Of a stretch of 64,000 nucleotides of DNA, positions 28,796 to 38,000 are shown one piece after another. Position 1 is the stretch's first letter, and each line of letters opens with the position of its first letter. The DNA is from Flavobacterium lacustre. GTDB taxonomy: Bacteria; Bacteroidota; Bacteroidia; Flavobacteriales; Flavobacteriaceae. The stretch lies in contig NZ_CP114882.2 of assembly GCF_027474525.2 (NCBI RefSeq), forward strand, positions 930,001 through 994,000, read 5' to 3'. The notes below the pieces were generated by a model. The model saw only the letters and a program-made list of their open reading frames with translations. It had not been told where the DNA came from and searched no databases. Both the position numbers and the translations under genes were made by a program.

Positions 28796-29599
28796 ATGCT
28801 CAAACACATAACTCTTATTTTATTTATTTTAATTGGTTTTTCAAATAAAATAAGTGCGCAGTTTGGCTTTTCTCATGAAATAGGAGTAATTGCAGGCCCT
28901 GTTGCTTTTCAATCTGATTATGGCGAACGTAAAGATTTGAGAACAAACGCCGGAAATACGGGTACTGGAATAGGAATAATTCATTATTTAAACTTCTCAT
29001 ATAAAGCTGATTGTAACTGCTATACTCCGGAAACTTACTTTAATGACCATTTTAAATTAAGATCTGAACTCTCCTATAATAAGACCAGCTTACAACATTT
29101 TGGCCGTTGGGTTAATAAGAATGACAATTCATTAGGCGTACAGCAATTGCGTGGAATGAGAGGAAAAACAGCGGTTACAAACTTAGGAATGCAACTCGAA
29201 TATTTCCCTTGGAGTATTCGTGATTTCACCTCAACTATAGAAAGCTGGGGACCGTTTGTAAGTTTGGGCGCTCAATTTAGTTATTATAATGCCGAAGCTT
29301 CTTCAATTTTAGGTCCTTTGGGAACACCACTAACAACTTTTCCAAAATATTTAATACCCTCTGAAGGTCGCCCTTATGGCTACTCAACCGAAAGTGGTTC
29401 CGTTTGGTCTGTGGTTTCAAGTATAGGGACACGTTATAAATTAAGCCCATTACAAGACGTAATGGTCGATATGCGTTTTCAGTATTTTTACTCTAATTGG
29501 GTTGATGGACTTAATCCGAATCCGGAAATTTATAAAGAAAACAAAGCTAACGATTGGTTAGTATGGTTTAACGTTGGTTACATTTATTATTTGCAATAA
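28796..29599 (+). CDS. Flavobacteria-type outer-membrane beta-barrel protein
   Basis: 267 residues: signal peptide MLKHITLILFILIGFSNKISAQ, then FGFSHEIGVIAGPVAFQSDYGER and alternating aromatic strands ending in WLVWFNVGYIYYLQ, consistent with an outer-membrane beta-barrel. It resembles a family annotated in Flavobacteriaceae as THC0290_0291, of unknown function; that match is from memory. The open frame begins 50 codons upstream, but the promoter lies inside that stretch. Next to gdhA but on the opposite strand with its own promoter. Confidence 0.7.
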   Translation: MLKHITLILFILIGFSNKISAQFGFSHEIGVIAGPVAFQSDYGERKDLRTNAGNTGTGIGIIHYLNFSYKADCNCYTPETYFNDHFKLRSELSYNKTSLQHFGRWVNKNDNSLGVQQLRGMRGKTAVTNLGMQLEYFPWSIRDFTSTIESWGPFVSLGAQFSYYNAEASSILGPLGTPLTTFPKYLIPSEGRPYGYSTESGSVWSVVSSIGTRYKLSPLQDVMVDMRFQYFYSNWVDGLNPNPEIYKENKANDWLVWFNVGYIYYLQ

Positions 29600-29611
29600 C
29601 AGAATCTCTAA

Positions 29612-29665
29612 AATAAAAAAAACAAACCCCAATTCTAGATTTAAAATTGGGGTTTGTTTTTTTTG
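29612..29665. terminator. Bidirectional terminator
   Basis: A stem of about 20 bp (up to 29634, from 29645) with A runs on the left and T runs on the right, between two convergent genes. Confidence 0.9.
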
Positions 29666-29676
29666 AAATACTTTTT

Positions 29677-30822
29677 TTATACCAATGCTTGTTTCAAATC
29701 TTCAATCAAGTCATTGATATCTTCAACTCCTACGCTCAATCGAACTAAATCATCTGTAATACCAACTTCTTTTCTTTTAGCTTCCGGAATTGATGCATGC
29801 GTCATCAAAGCGGGATGATTTGCCAATGACTCAACTCCACCAAGCGATTCTGCCAAAGTAAAAACAGTAAGATTTTCTAAAAACGCAATTGCATCTTCTT
29901 TCTTACCCGAAACAAAAGTAAATGAAACCATTCCGCCAAAACCGCTCATTTGTTTTTTGGCAATTTCATGATACGGATGACTTGGTAATCCCGGATAATA
30001 TACCGTTTTTATTTTAGGATGATTGTTTAAAAACTCCGCTACTTTTTCACCATTCTCACAATGTCTTTGAACCCGCAAATGCAAAGTTTTTATTCCTCTA
30101 AGAACTAAAAAACTGTCCATGGGCCCAAGTGTTGCTCCTGTAGCAAATTGTTGAAAATGCAATTGCTCTCCCAAAGCTTCCTCTTTGACAATTAAAGCTC
30201 CGGCAATTACATCCGAATGACCTCCCAAATATTTGGTTGCAGAATGCATGACAATATCAGCACCTAAATCTAACGGTTTTTGTAAATAAGGCGTTGCAAA
30301 TGTATTGTCGACTGCAAAAAGGATTTTCTTTTCTTTAGTAATCTTAGCAATTTCTTGAATATCGGCTAATTTCATCAAGGGGTTTGTAGGTGTTTCTACC
30401 CAAACCAATTTAGTGTTTTCATTAATCAACGAATGAAATTTCTCCAAATCATTCATATCGACAAAATGAAATTTTATCCCGGAATCCTTGTAAATACGGG
30501 TAAACATTCGATAAGTTCCTCCGTATAAATCATCCATGGCAATGATTTCATCACCCGTCTTAAAAGAACGAAGAATACAATCTGTTGCTGCCAATCCAGA
30601 CGAGAAAGCCAAGGCTCTTGTTCCGTTTTCAATACTTGCCAATGCCTGTTCCAATGCCGTTCTGGTAGGATTTGCGGCTCTGCTATATTCATAATCTGGA
30701 TTTAATGGTTTCCCCGGACTAGTCTGCACAAATGTAGAAGTTTGATACACCGGAGGCATCACAGCTCCAGTACTTGGATCATGATGTTGACCACCATGTA
30801 TAACTTTGGTATTGAATTTCAT
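29677..30822 (-). CDS. Cystathionine gamma-synthase/lyase-type PLP enzyme
   Basis: 381 residues of the Cys/Met-metabolism PLP family. It starts MKFNTKVIHGGQHHDPSTGAVMPPVYQTSTF; YEYSRAANPTR, SSGLAATD, and SATKYLGGHSDVIAG with the PLP-binding Lys are present. Such enzymes form cystathionine from an acylated homoserine plus cysteine (MetB) or cleave it; sequence alone does not separate synthase, gamma-lyase and sulfhydrylase. Single gene between a terminator and a divergent lipoprotein gene. Confidence 0.9.
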   Translation of the reverse strand: MKFNTKVIHGGQHHDPSTGAVMPPVYQTSTFVQTSPGKPLNPDYEYSRAANPTRTALEQALASIENGTRALAFSSGLAATDCILRSFKTGDEIIAMDDLYGGTYRMFTRIYKDSGIKFHFVDMNDLEKFHSLINENTKLVWVETPTNPLMKLADIQEIAKITKEKKILFAVDNTFATPYLQKPLDLGADIVMHSATKYLGGHSDVIAGALIVKEEALGEQLHFQQFATGATLGPMDSFLVLRGIKTLHLRVQRHCENGEKVAEFLNNHPKIKTVYYPGLPSHPYHEIAKKQMSGFGGMVSFTFVSGKKEDAIAFLENLTVFTLAESLGGVESLANHPALMTHASIPEAKRKEVGITDDLVRLSVGVEDINDLIEDLKQALV

Positions 30823-30898
30823 AGGTTTACAATTTTTAACTGCTAAAATAAGAAAACAAATTTACCGTTTAATTTATTCAAAGCAAGGAACAAGTCAA

Positions 30899-30906
30899 TA
30901 CCTTTG
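30899..30906 (+). promoter_or_regulatory. -7 element of the DUF3298-type lipoprotein gene
   Basis: TACCTTTG fits TAnnTTTG and lies 23 bases before the ATG; the -33 box is weak. Confidence 0.5.
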
Positions 30907-30929
30907 TATTTAATTAACACTTTTTCGAG

Positions 30930-31673
30930 ATGAAACATTCTATTATTTTCGCCATACTGGCACTGCTATTTATAAGCTGTTCTAATGAATTGACTTTTGA
31001 AGACCGCTATTTCGAGAAGAAAACAACTTTACCCTGCAACGAAAACTGTCCTCAAATTACGGTGAAAATTCCTTTTGCGAAAGACGTTCCTGTTGTTGCC
31101 GACAGCATCAATAAAAAAATATTTTCTGTGTTGAAAGGAATTATTTATTTTGGCGAAAAGCCATATCCTTCAACTGATTACAAAGGACTATTGGATTCCT
31201 TTATAGGCTCCTACGAAACCGTACAAAAAGATTTTCCGGAAGATACTTTTGGTTGGGAAGGCAAGATTGAAGGACGAGTAATTTATCAATCGGACAGTAT
31301 CTTGAATATCGAAATTAATCATTATACTTTTACCGGAGGTGCGCACGGTTATCAAGGGTTGCGCTCCCTGATTTTTAATCCTGACACTGGAAAATCAATT
31401 CCAAATGACCAATTATTTAAAGACAAAAATGCATTTAAAGCTTTCGCCGAAAAAAAATTCAGAACTAAATATAACATTCCAGAAAACAAATCAATTAATG
31501 CCACTGGATTTCAATTTGAAGATGACAAATTTCAGCTGCCACTCAATATTTTTTATACCGATAAAGGATTGCTTTTACATTATAATCAATATGAAGCCGC
31601 TTCTTATGCGGATGGTCCAAAAGATTTATTTTTGACGTTCAACGAAGTAAATAATTATTTGATACGGAAGTAA
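30930..31673 (+). CDS. DUF4163/DUF3298 lipoprotein (RsiV-like periplasmic domain)
   Basis: 247 residues. Signal peptide with lipobox LLFISC (Cys17). Residues about 40-150 fit DUF4163, with the hallmark HYTFTGGAHGYQGL, and about 155-240 fit DUF3298 (FNPDTGKSIPNDQLF, FYTDKGLLLHYNQYEAASYADG). The same pair makes up the lysozyme-sensing part of RsiV in Bacillus, but here there is no transmembrane anti-sigma part and no sigma factor beside it. Role unknown, envelope-located. Confidence 0.8.
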   Translation: MKHSIIFAILALLFISCSNELTFEDRYFEKKTTLPCNENCPQITVKIPFAKDVPVVADSINKKIFSVLKGIIYFGEKPYPSTDYKGLLDSFIGSYETVQKDFPEDTFGWEGKIEGRVIYQSDSILNIEINHYTFTGGAHGYQGLRSLIFNPDTGKSIPNDQLFKDKNAFKAFAEKKFRTKYNIPENKSINATGFQFEDDKFQLPLNIFYTDKGLLLHYNQYEAASYADGPKDLFLTFNEVNNYLIRK

Positions 31674-31676
31674 TCG

Positions 31677-31748
31677 TAGCCCTGCTAGGAATCGAACCTA
31701 GATCAAAAGTTTAGGAAACTCCCATTCTATCCATTGAACTACAAGGCT
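31677..31748 (-). tRNA. tRNA-Arg (anticodon CCU)
   Basis: 72 nt. Acceptor AGCCTTG/CAGGGCT pairs fully (one G-U), the D arm is GTTC/GAAT, the anticodon stem GGAGT/ACTTT holds loop TTCCTAA with CCT, and the T stem CTAGG/CCTAG holds TTCGATT. Discriminator A, no encoded CCA. It lies 22 bases after the cytochrome c gene on the same strand and nearly touches the convergent lipoprotein gene. Two further copies occur at 48209 and 51692. Confidence 0.92.
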
Positions 31749-31770
31749 GTATGAAAAACGAAATACTTTT

Positions 31771-32232
31771 TTATTCTTTAATCTCGGCCACTTCCTGCTC
31801 TGTTACTGTTTTACTTTGCTTATTACTCCAGGAATTCATGATATAATTCATCACATCAGCCACTTCCTGGTTCGATAATCCCATAGCAGGCATACTGTTG
31901 TTGAATTTTGTTTTATTGACAATAATTTCGCCACTTTGGCCAAACTTTACCGCATGAATACTTTGTTTTCTCTGTTTGGTAAGCCAATCTGAACCATCAA
32001 GCGGCGGAAAATTTTTCGCATCACCTTTTCCATCAGCGCCATGGCATTGGATACAAAAATCCATATAGATTTCTTTTCCTGGCAACTGATTTTTTATAAT
32101 ATCAATTCTGTTTTTATTTGTAATACTGCTGTAATTACCAGAAATTATATTTGTTTTAACCCTTGGACTTTCAAAGTAAAAGTAGCCTGCTAAAAAAAGA
32201 CCGAATCCCAAAAATAGTTTTGCTGTCCACAT
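31771..32232 (-). CDS. Membrane-anchored c-type cytochrome
   Basis: 153 residues. An N-terminal hydrophobic segment (about 4-20) acts as anchor or signal; the haem motif CIQCH is at 60-64 and an axial Met in NNSMPAMG (114 or 117). It belongs to the small class I cytochromes that take electrons from periplasmic dehydrogenases. It starts 3 bases after the PQQ-type sugar dehydrogenase gene, so it is very probably its electron acceptor. Confidence 0.9.
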   Translation of the reverse strand: MWTAKLFLGFGLFLAGYFYFESPRVKTNIISGNYSSITNKNRIDIIKNQLPGKEIYMDFCIQCHGADGKGDAKNFPPLDGSDWLTKQRKQSIHAVKFGQSGEIIVNKTKFNNSMPAMGLSNQEVADVMNYIMNSWSNKQSKTVTEQEVAEIKE

Positions 32233-32235
32233 ATA

Positions 32236-33360
32236 TTAATTCGGGATAATTTTAAGAATTCCTTTTCCTTCAACAGCTATATAAATATAACCGTCTGGCC
32301 CTTGAACTACATTTCGTAAACGCCCAATATCAGTAGCTATTTTTTGTCTGTCGATGACTTCGCTCCCTTTCAATTTTAATAATTCTAAATATTGAAATTT
32401 CAATGAACCAACTAATAAATGTCCTTTCCAATCCGGATAACGGTCGCTGGTTACAAATGTCATTCCGCTTGGAGCGATTGAAGGCAACCAGTAAAAAATT
32501 GGTTTTTCTATCCCTGGTTTTTCCTTTTCGGTGCTAATGGTAGTTCCGTCATAATCGATACCATAGGTAACTACCGGCCATCCGTAATTAGCGCCTTTTT
32601 TGACAATGTTAATTTCATCACCGCCTTGAGGTCCATGTTCGTGAGCCCAAATTTCTCCAGTTACCGGATTTTTGGCCATTCCCTGCGGATTGCGATGACC
32701 ATAAGAATAAATAGCTTCTTTTGCTCCAGCTTGTCCCACAAAAGGATTGTCTTTAGGAATACTTCCATCATCATTTAAACGGTATATTTTTCCGCCATCG
32801 CGTTTAATATCTTGTGGATTTACAAAGTGATCACCACGTTCTCCCACCGAAAAATACAAGTAGCCGTCGTTGTCAAATACAATTCGGGAACCAAAATGAT
32901 GTGCTTTTGTAGTTTTGGGTGTGGCTAGGTATATTGACTCTATTTGGGCGAGACTTCCATCAATAATTTTGGCACGAATGAGTTTGGTATGAGCCCCATT
33001 CCCTTCTCCTTCCTCAGAAGAATAGGTGATATAAATCCATCCATTTTTAGCATAATTGGGATGTAAAGCAATGTCTAATAAACCGCCTTGACCTCTGGAA
33101 TACACTTTAGGTACATTTTTAATTTCGGTTTTTACACTATCCTTGACAGCATACAATTTGCCACTTTTTTCAGTTATCAAAAGCGTTCCGTCAGGCAACC
33201 AAGTCATTCCCCAAGGCACAGCAATACCAGAAGCAACGGTTTCGAGAGTATAGGTTTTAATTTCCTCTTTGATGGGAATATCATTCGATTTAACTTGTGC
33301 TTGACAGCCAAAAAAAAGGAAAGAAAAAACAGAAAGATATTGTAGTGTGTTTTTTTTCAT
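32236..33360 (-). CDS. PQQ-dependent sugar dehydrogenase (soluble aldose dehydrogenase type), lipoprotein
   Basis: 374 residues with lipobox FLFFGC (Cys at about 19). The six-bladed propeller of the YliI/GDH-B family is shown by LETVASGIAVPWGMTWLPDG, EKSGKLYAV, GGLLDIALHPNY, HHFGSRIVFDNDGYLYFSVGERGD, YSYGHRNPQGMAKNP and HEHGPQGGDEINI. Relatives oxidise aldose sugars in the periplasm with bound PQQ. Whether this organism makes PQQ cannot be seen here. Operon with the cytochrome c gene (3-base gap). Confidence 0.9.
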   Translation of the reverse strand: MKKNTLQYLSVFSFLFFGCQAQVKSNDIPIKEEIKTYTLETVASGIAVPWGMTWLPDGTLLITEKSGKLYAVKDSVKTEIKNVPKVYSRGQGGLLDIALHPNYAKNGWIYITYSSEEGEGNGAHTKLIRAKIIDGSLAQIESIYLATPKTTKAHHFGSRIVFDNDGYLYFSVGERGDHFVNPQDIKRDGGKIYRLNDDGSIPKDNPFVGQAGAKEAIYSYGHRNPQGMAKNPVTGEIWAHEHGPQGGDEINIVKKGANYGWPVVTYGIDYDGTTISTEKEKPGIEKPIFYWLPSIAPSGMTFVTSDRYPDWKGHLLVGSLKFQYLELLKLKGSEVIDRQKIATDIGRLRNVVQGPDGYIYIAVEGKGILKIIPN

Positions 33361-33504
33361 GAATACATTTTTAGGTTTCGTTTGAAAAGAAATCTTTTTA
33401 AAGATAGTAAAAGAGGTTTTAAATCAACAAGAGTTCATTTTAAATTTGATAAAATATTAACAACATAAATAAAACAAAACCAATGATTTCAATTATTTAA
33501 AAAT

Positions 33505-33534
33505 AAAAAGACCATCATTACTGACAGTCTTTTT
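33505..33534 (-). terminator. Terminator of the GH3 gene
   Basis: An 8-bp stem AAAAAGAC/GTCTTTTT with a T run on the minus strand, 22 bases after the GH3 stop. Similar hairpins occur at 36143, 48177 and 51771. Confidence 0.8.
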
Positions 33535-33555
33535 ATACAATTAACTACGTTTTTA

Positions 33556-35886
33556 TTACTTTTTAATGCTGTATTTAGCTGTTCTGGCATCTTTAATAAC
33601 GCCATTCCAGTTCAATCCGAAACCAAAATCATATACATTTCCAGTAGTATCTTGATACGGAATCATGTCATGAGGAACATCTTCGAATTGTTTTTCAACA
33701 GTGCTCATATTCAATGGCATTTGTAAAGGCAATAATCCTGAAGGTTCTGTTTGTCCTGAAATAATATCCATTATCGCTTCTACTTGTACTCCAAACTCCC
33801 CTACTATTGCATCGACTTCTTTTTCGAATTCTGCAAAAACCATTGGATTTGAAATATTTACAGATACCAACACCGGTTTTCCATTCATTGCTTTTTTAGT
33901 TTCAAGAATCGTATTTAAATCAGGATACGAATTGGATTTAGATGTTTTATTCAAGTACGATCTGTTTGTAATAGTTGGGTCAACCACAGGATCTCCAGCT
34001 GCAATACTTTGCGCTCTGGCATCGACTGCCGTGTAATCTTTTAATTGCAAACTAATTGGCACATATCCATTTCCTCCCGCTGCTCTGTCGGCTCTGCTGT
34101 ATCCGCCGCTTATTGGACTTTTGATAAATACAATGGCAAAATCCGCTTTACTGGCATCATCTGTTACGGTATAATATTTTTTAATCAATTCTAAATTAAC
34201 CGGATATTCAATTTTTTCAGGAGAGGGTTGACCAAAAAAGTTGATTCCTGCAGGAGTAACTCTTTTCGGGATATAAACCGTTTTTCCTTTTGCAATTGGC
34301 AATGTCTTATTTTGATTTTTAATCATCACAATAGACTTTAATTGCGCATCATATCCTGCTTTCATAAATTCAGGTTTACCCACAATAGCTTTGGTTTCTG
34401 CAGGGTCTAAATATGAATTTTCGAATAATCCAACTCTAAAAATATTCAAAAGCAAACGAACCGCTGATTGCTCAAAACGCTTGCGCATAAATGCTTCACC
34501 ATGTTCTTTTATCCCCATTTGGTAGGCTTCAAGAACCGGATTAATATCATTATTACCTCCAAATTGATCGACACCCGCCATCAACACTTTGTAATGTCTT
34601 TCGGCTACACTTAACTTTTCAACACCCCATGATTTTCCGGCGAAAACATCTGGAGTTGGTCCTTCATTTGCCGTAATCAACCAATCGGTACACACTACAC
34701 CTTCATAACCAAACCTGTTTCTTAATAAATCTGTAACAATGTATTTACTGAATCCGTTCCCAACATTCTCCCCATATTTTTTATCCTGATCGTATGAAAT
34801 CGTATAATAAGGCATCACCGCAGAAGCTTTTTTAGTACCACCATTCAATTTAAAAGCGCCATCTGTGAAAGGCTTCATATGAGTTTCAAAATTATTTCCT
34901 GGATATACAGCAAATTTTCCATACGCAAAATGTCCATCACGTCCGCCTTCTTCAGGTCCGCCACTTGGCCAGTGTTTAATCATGGCATTAACACTCAAAT
35001 TTCCCCAACCTTCATAAGCCTCAATCGCTTTTGGAGAGGTTTGAAAACCGTCTACGTAAGCTCTTGCCATGTCAGTTGCTAGTTTTGGGTCTTCGCCAAA
35101 AGTACCCACAAATCTATTCCATCTTGGTTCTGTTGCCAAATCAATTTGAGGTGAAAGTGCGGTTGCAATTCCTAAAGCACGGTATTCTTTACCGGCTATA
35201 GCTCCAAATTGTTCTGTAATTGCAGGATCAAAAGTAGCTGCCAAACCTAATTCCTCCGGCCATTGTGATATGGAACCGCCAGAACCTGCATTGTATTCCG
35301 CGTCTTTATTAGCTCCGTTTCTAGGATCTGAACTATTATTTGCCGGAATTCCTACACCAATACCTTCAACCAATGCTTGTATATTATTATTCCATTCTGC
35401 AGCAATAATTGGACTTACAACCGAAGTCATCAATACGTGACGTAAATTGTCTTTGGTTAGAAATGCAATTTGCTGATCGGACAAATCAGATGGTTTTACA
35501 CCACTTGCAGAAAAAGGTTTTCCGTTGTATGTTCCTGTAAACATTCCTGCTTCTGGCGCTGGAACCGCTTGGTGACGACTGTACAACATCAATCCGGCCA
35601 TTTGTTCGACCGTCATTTTGGTAGCTAAATCTTTGGCACGTTCAGCTACTGGTTTTCTCCAATCTTCATAAATATCCAGCTTGCCGTTTTTGTTTAAATC
35701 TTTAAAAGCTAAACCATCAACTTGTATGATTTTGACTCCTGATTTTGGCGAATAGCCTAATGTTTGTCCTCCTTTATTTTGAACAATAGTATGTGATCCT
35801 TTTGAGGTTTCGGCCCATTTTTTTTGTGCGTAGGTTTGCGTTCCTAGAATTAAAAGCAACGCAGGTAGTACAATTCCTTTTTTCAT
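33556..35886 (-). CDS. Glycoside hydrolase family 3 enzyme (beta-glucosidase type), exported
   Basis: 776 residues. Signal peptide MKKGIVLPALLLILGTQTYAQ. An early DLNKNGKLDIYEDW is an EF-hand-like calcium loop at about residue 61-74, often seen in this GH3 subgroup. The catalytic (beta/alpha)8 domain has AKHWP-like MIKHWPSGGPEEGGRDGH and the nucleophile Asp401 in GVVCTDW; the C-terminal alpha/beta sandwich follows (IVMIKNQNKTLPI). GH3 enzymes release glucose, xylose or arabinose from beta-linked chains; the exact sugar is not readable. Stand-alone unit with its own terminator. Confidence 0.92.
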   Translation of the reverse strand: MKKGIVLPALLLILGTQTYAQKKWAETSKGSHTIVQNKGGQTLGYSPKSGVKIIQVDGLAFKDLNKNGKLDIYEDWRKPVAERAKDLATKMTVEQMAGLMLYSRHQAVPAPEAGMFTGTYNGKPFSASGVKPSDLSDQQIAFLTKDNLRHVLMTSVVSPIIAAEWNNNIQALVEGIGVGIPANNSSDPRNGANKDAEYNAGSGGSISQWPEELGLAATFDPAITEQFGAIAGKEYRALGIATALSPQIDLATEPRWNRFVGTFGEDPKLATDMARAYVDGFQTSPKAIEAYEGWGNLSVNAMIKHWPSGGPEEGGRDGHFAYGKFAVYPGNNFETHMKPFTDGAFKLNGGTKKASAVMPYYTISYDQDKKYGENVGNGFSKYIVTDLLRNRFGYEGVVCTDWLITANEGPTPDVFAGKSWGVEKLSVAERHYKVLMAGVDQFGGNNDINPVLEAYQMGIKEHGEAFMRKRFEQSAVRLLLNIFRVGLFENSYLDPAETKAIVGKPEFMKAGYDAQLKSIVMIKNQNKTLPIAKGKTVYIPKRVTPAGINFFGQPSPEKIEYPVNLELIKKYYTVTDDASKADFAIVFIKSPISGGYSRADRAAGGNGYVPISLQLKDYTAVDARAQSIAAGDPVVDPTITNRSYLNKTSKSNSYPDLNTILETKKAMNGKPVLVSVNISNPMVFAEFEKEVDAIVGEFGVQVEAIMDIISGQTEPSGLLPLQMPLNMSTVEKQFEDVPHDMIPYQDTTGNVYDFGFGLNWNGVIKDARTAKYSIKK

Positions 35887-36142
35887 ATTTTTTTGGTTTG
35901 GTTTTTTAGATAGTAAACAGCTAAATGTGTTCGCAGGCTAAACTGTCCTCTGGTTTGATTGGTAATACTTTTCCCAATTCCTAGTCAGATTTCAATATTT
36001 TCTTTACGAAAACGATTTCAAATATATAAAATAATGCGTCATAACAACACAATGAAACAAAAATATTTAAAAAAAGAGTTATCGAATACGCTCTAAATAT
36101 GTCATTTAACCGTGTTTTAAATCCAAAAATTGGATAAGGACA
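35887..36142. other. Leader region of the GH3 gene, no gene
   Basis: Between the DUF1080 gene's terminator and GH3 there is AT-rich sequence. I see no coding frame; the stretch TTACGAAAACGATTTC near 36003-36018 vaguely resembles a LacI-type half-operator but has no convincing symmetry. Confidence 0.35.
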
Positions 36143-36172
36143 AAAAAGACCATCTTTACAGATAGTCTTTTT
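36143..36172 (-). terminator. Terminator of the DUF1080 gene
   Basis: Stem AAAAAGAC/GTCTTTTT extended by ATC/GAT across a mismatch; minus-strand T run, 36 bases after the stop. Confidence 0.75.
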
Positions 36173-36207
36173 ATATAATTTTATGTATTCGATACATTTA
36201 CAGTTGT

Positions 36208-36948
36208 TTACTTCAACTCTTTTATCTTAATATTTCTCAAAGAAACTCCCTTTGCCCAATCCTGAAATGCGATTCGACCACTGATTGCTTTTCCAAATGA
36301 GGGGAATTTCCCCAAATTACTTGCTGCAACCAATTCTTTCCAACGGTCACTGTTTATGACTTCCTCACCCGTTAAAACTCCATTCAGCCAAAAGGTAATT
36401 TTCCCGTTTTGTTGCAAAATTCGGGAAGAATTCCACTCGCCAAATCGTTTCGTACTTACTTTATTTTTTAATGGAGCCAAGCCGTAAACACAACCGGATA
36501 AACGCAATCCATCTCTCAAATCATGAGTCGAAGCATTTGCATTATCTAACAATTGATATTCAGGCCCCGTAGTCCAAGCCGTTGGAAATTCTTCGGCTTC
36601 TTGAACATTGATGAATACACCGCTATTCCCTCCCTTGGTGATTTTCCATTCAAAAGTAAAATCATAATTATCATAGGTTTTATCCGAAACGAGGTCGCCG
36701 CGTTGCACGTTTTCGGTATTGGGATCACAAATTAACTCCCCATCAATAACCGCCCAAGCAGACTTAATATTTCCCTGATTATAAATGTGCCAACCCGTTG
36801 TAGTTGTTCCATCAAAAAGCAATGCCCAACCTTCTTGCTTCTGTTCGTCAGTTAATGTATTGTGACTCTCTGTTTTTTGAGCATACGACAGTAAACTTAT
36901 TGAGGACACTAAAATAATGCACCATTTGGAAAAGTGGTTTTGTTTCAT
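36208..36948 (-). CDS. DUF1080 (3-keto-disaccharide hydrolase family) exported protein
   Basis: 246 residues from MKQNHFSKW, with a signal peptide ending in LLSYAQ; the frame's first ATG 11 codons upstream is less likely. The concanavalin-like fold of DUF1080 is recognisable from EGWALLFDGTTTTGWHIY, GELICD, LVSDKTYDNYDFTFEWKI, GGNSGVFINV, GPEYQLLDN and GRIAFQDWAKGVSLRNIKI. Relatives bind or cleave 3-keto-glycosides made by Gfo/Idh/MocA oxidoreductases; a Tat-exported oxidoreductase of that type is 10 kb away. Specificity is inference. Confidence 0.88.
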   Translation of the reverse strand: MKQNHFSKWCIILVSSISLLSYAQKTESHNTLTDEQKQEGWALLFDGTTTTGWHIYNQGNIKSAWAVIDGELICDPNTENVQRGDLVSDKTYDNYDFTFEWKITKGGNSGVFINVQEAEEFPTAWTTGPEYQLLDNANASTHDLRDGLRLSGCVYGLAPLKNKVSTKRFGEWNSSRILQQNGKITFWLNGVLTGEEVINSDRWKELVAASNLGKFPSFGKAISGRIAFQDWAKGVSLRNIKIKELK

Positions 36949-37121
36949 AGAAATAGTAAATTTTGATGTAAAAAAATGCAATAGCTATTTCAAATATAAC
37001 AAATTATGTTTCTCTGAAACACAATGCTTTACTAAAACAATAATTTAGGTATTGCTTGTTACGGATTTGATATAAAAGAACAAAAGCTCTAATGTGCTCT
37101 TTTTTTGAAAATACTTTTGAT

Positions 37122-37754
37122 TTACAAGTTATACCTAAGCCCTAATGTCCAATTGAATTTTCCATTGGATATCGTCTTATTTGCAAATCCTCTGGCATCA
37201 ATATTTTTATTTATTTTATAGGTAATCGTTTCAGAAACACCATACGTATTATCTACATCCAGACCGTATAATTGAGATACAAAGCTAAAATTGCCTTTGT
37301 TTACAGTAGTATTAAAAGCTAAAAAATTAGCTTCAAAATCATTATTTCTGCCTTTGCCATGCAAATAGAACGAGCCTATCGAAACGCTTTTGGACAATTC
37401 ATAACTCGTGATTAATTCTTGGGCAAAGAAAGTATCCACAAGATAATCTTCACTAATTTGCAATGCAGGTAAATGAATCCCGATGTTAACTTTTAATTTT
37501 TTGTCAATTACTTTATATCGGGAGATAAAAACAACACTTCTGGGAATTAAATTACTCAATCGTATCGTGGATAATAGGTGAAACGAAAGCTTTTTGTCTT
37601 GATTTGTTCCAGCATTAATTATTAAATGCGGATCTTCAGAAGTAAAAGCAGGAATAAAGGAAAATCCTCCGGTACTCGCCTCAAAATTGGCGGATTGAGC
37701 ATGAGCAAATGTGCAAAAAAGAGTGGTAATAATTACAAGTAAAGTTTTGTTCAT
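37122..37754 (-). CDS. Small outer-membrane beta-barrel protein of unknown function
   Basis: 210 residues with signal peptide MNKTLLVIITTLFCTFAHAQ. The rest alternates polar and hydrophobic residues in strand-sized blocks and ends in KFNWTLGLRYNL, like an outer-membrane barrel terminus. I recognise no family. It is divergent from the amidohydrolase gene (246-base gap) and stands alone. Confidence 0.55.
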   Translation of the reverse strand: MNKTLLVIITTLFCTFAHAQSANFEASTGGFSFIPAFTSEDPHLIINAGTNQDKKLSFHLLSTIRLSNLIPRSVVFISRYKVIDKKLKVNIGIHLPALQISEDYLVDTFFAQELITSYELSKSVSIGSFYLHGKGRNNDFEANFLAFNTTVNKGNFSFVSQLYGLDVDNTYGVSETITYKINKNIDARGFANKTISNGKFNWTLGLRYNL

Positions 37755-38000
37755 AAAATGGAATTGTTCGTGGTTTTTCTTAAATATGGATTACAAACAT
37801 ATAAACAAAGTGTCAATCGCACACAATGAAGCAAAGAAAATCACAAAAATCTCTTTAAACCATATATTTTTAAACAAAACGGAGTCTATTTGGATGTAAT
37901 TCAGTTCATTTGTCCTACAATAAATGAAAAAACAATCAAAGAATCAATTATGTTTGTAAAACAATTTAGCAATAGTTAAAGTAAATAATAGCCCAAGAAT

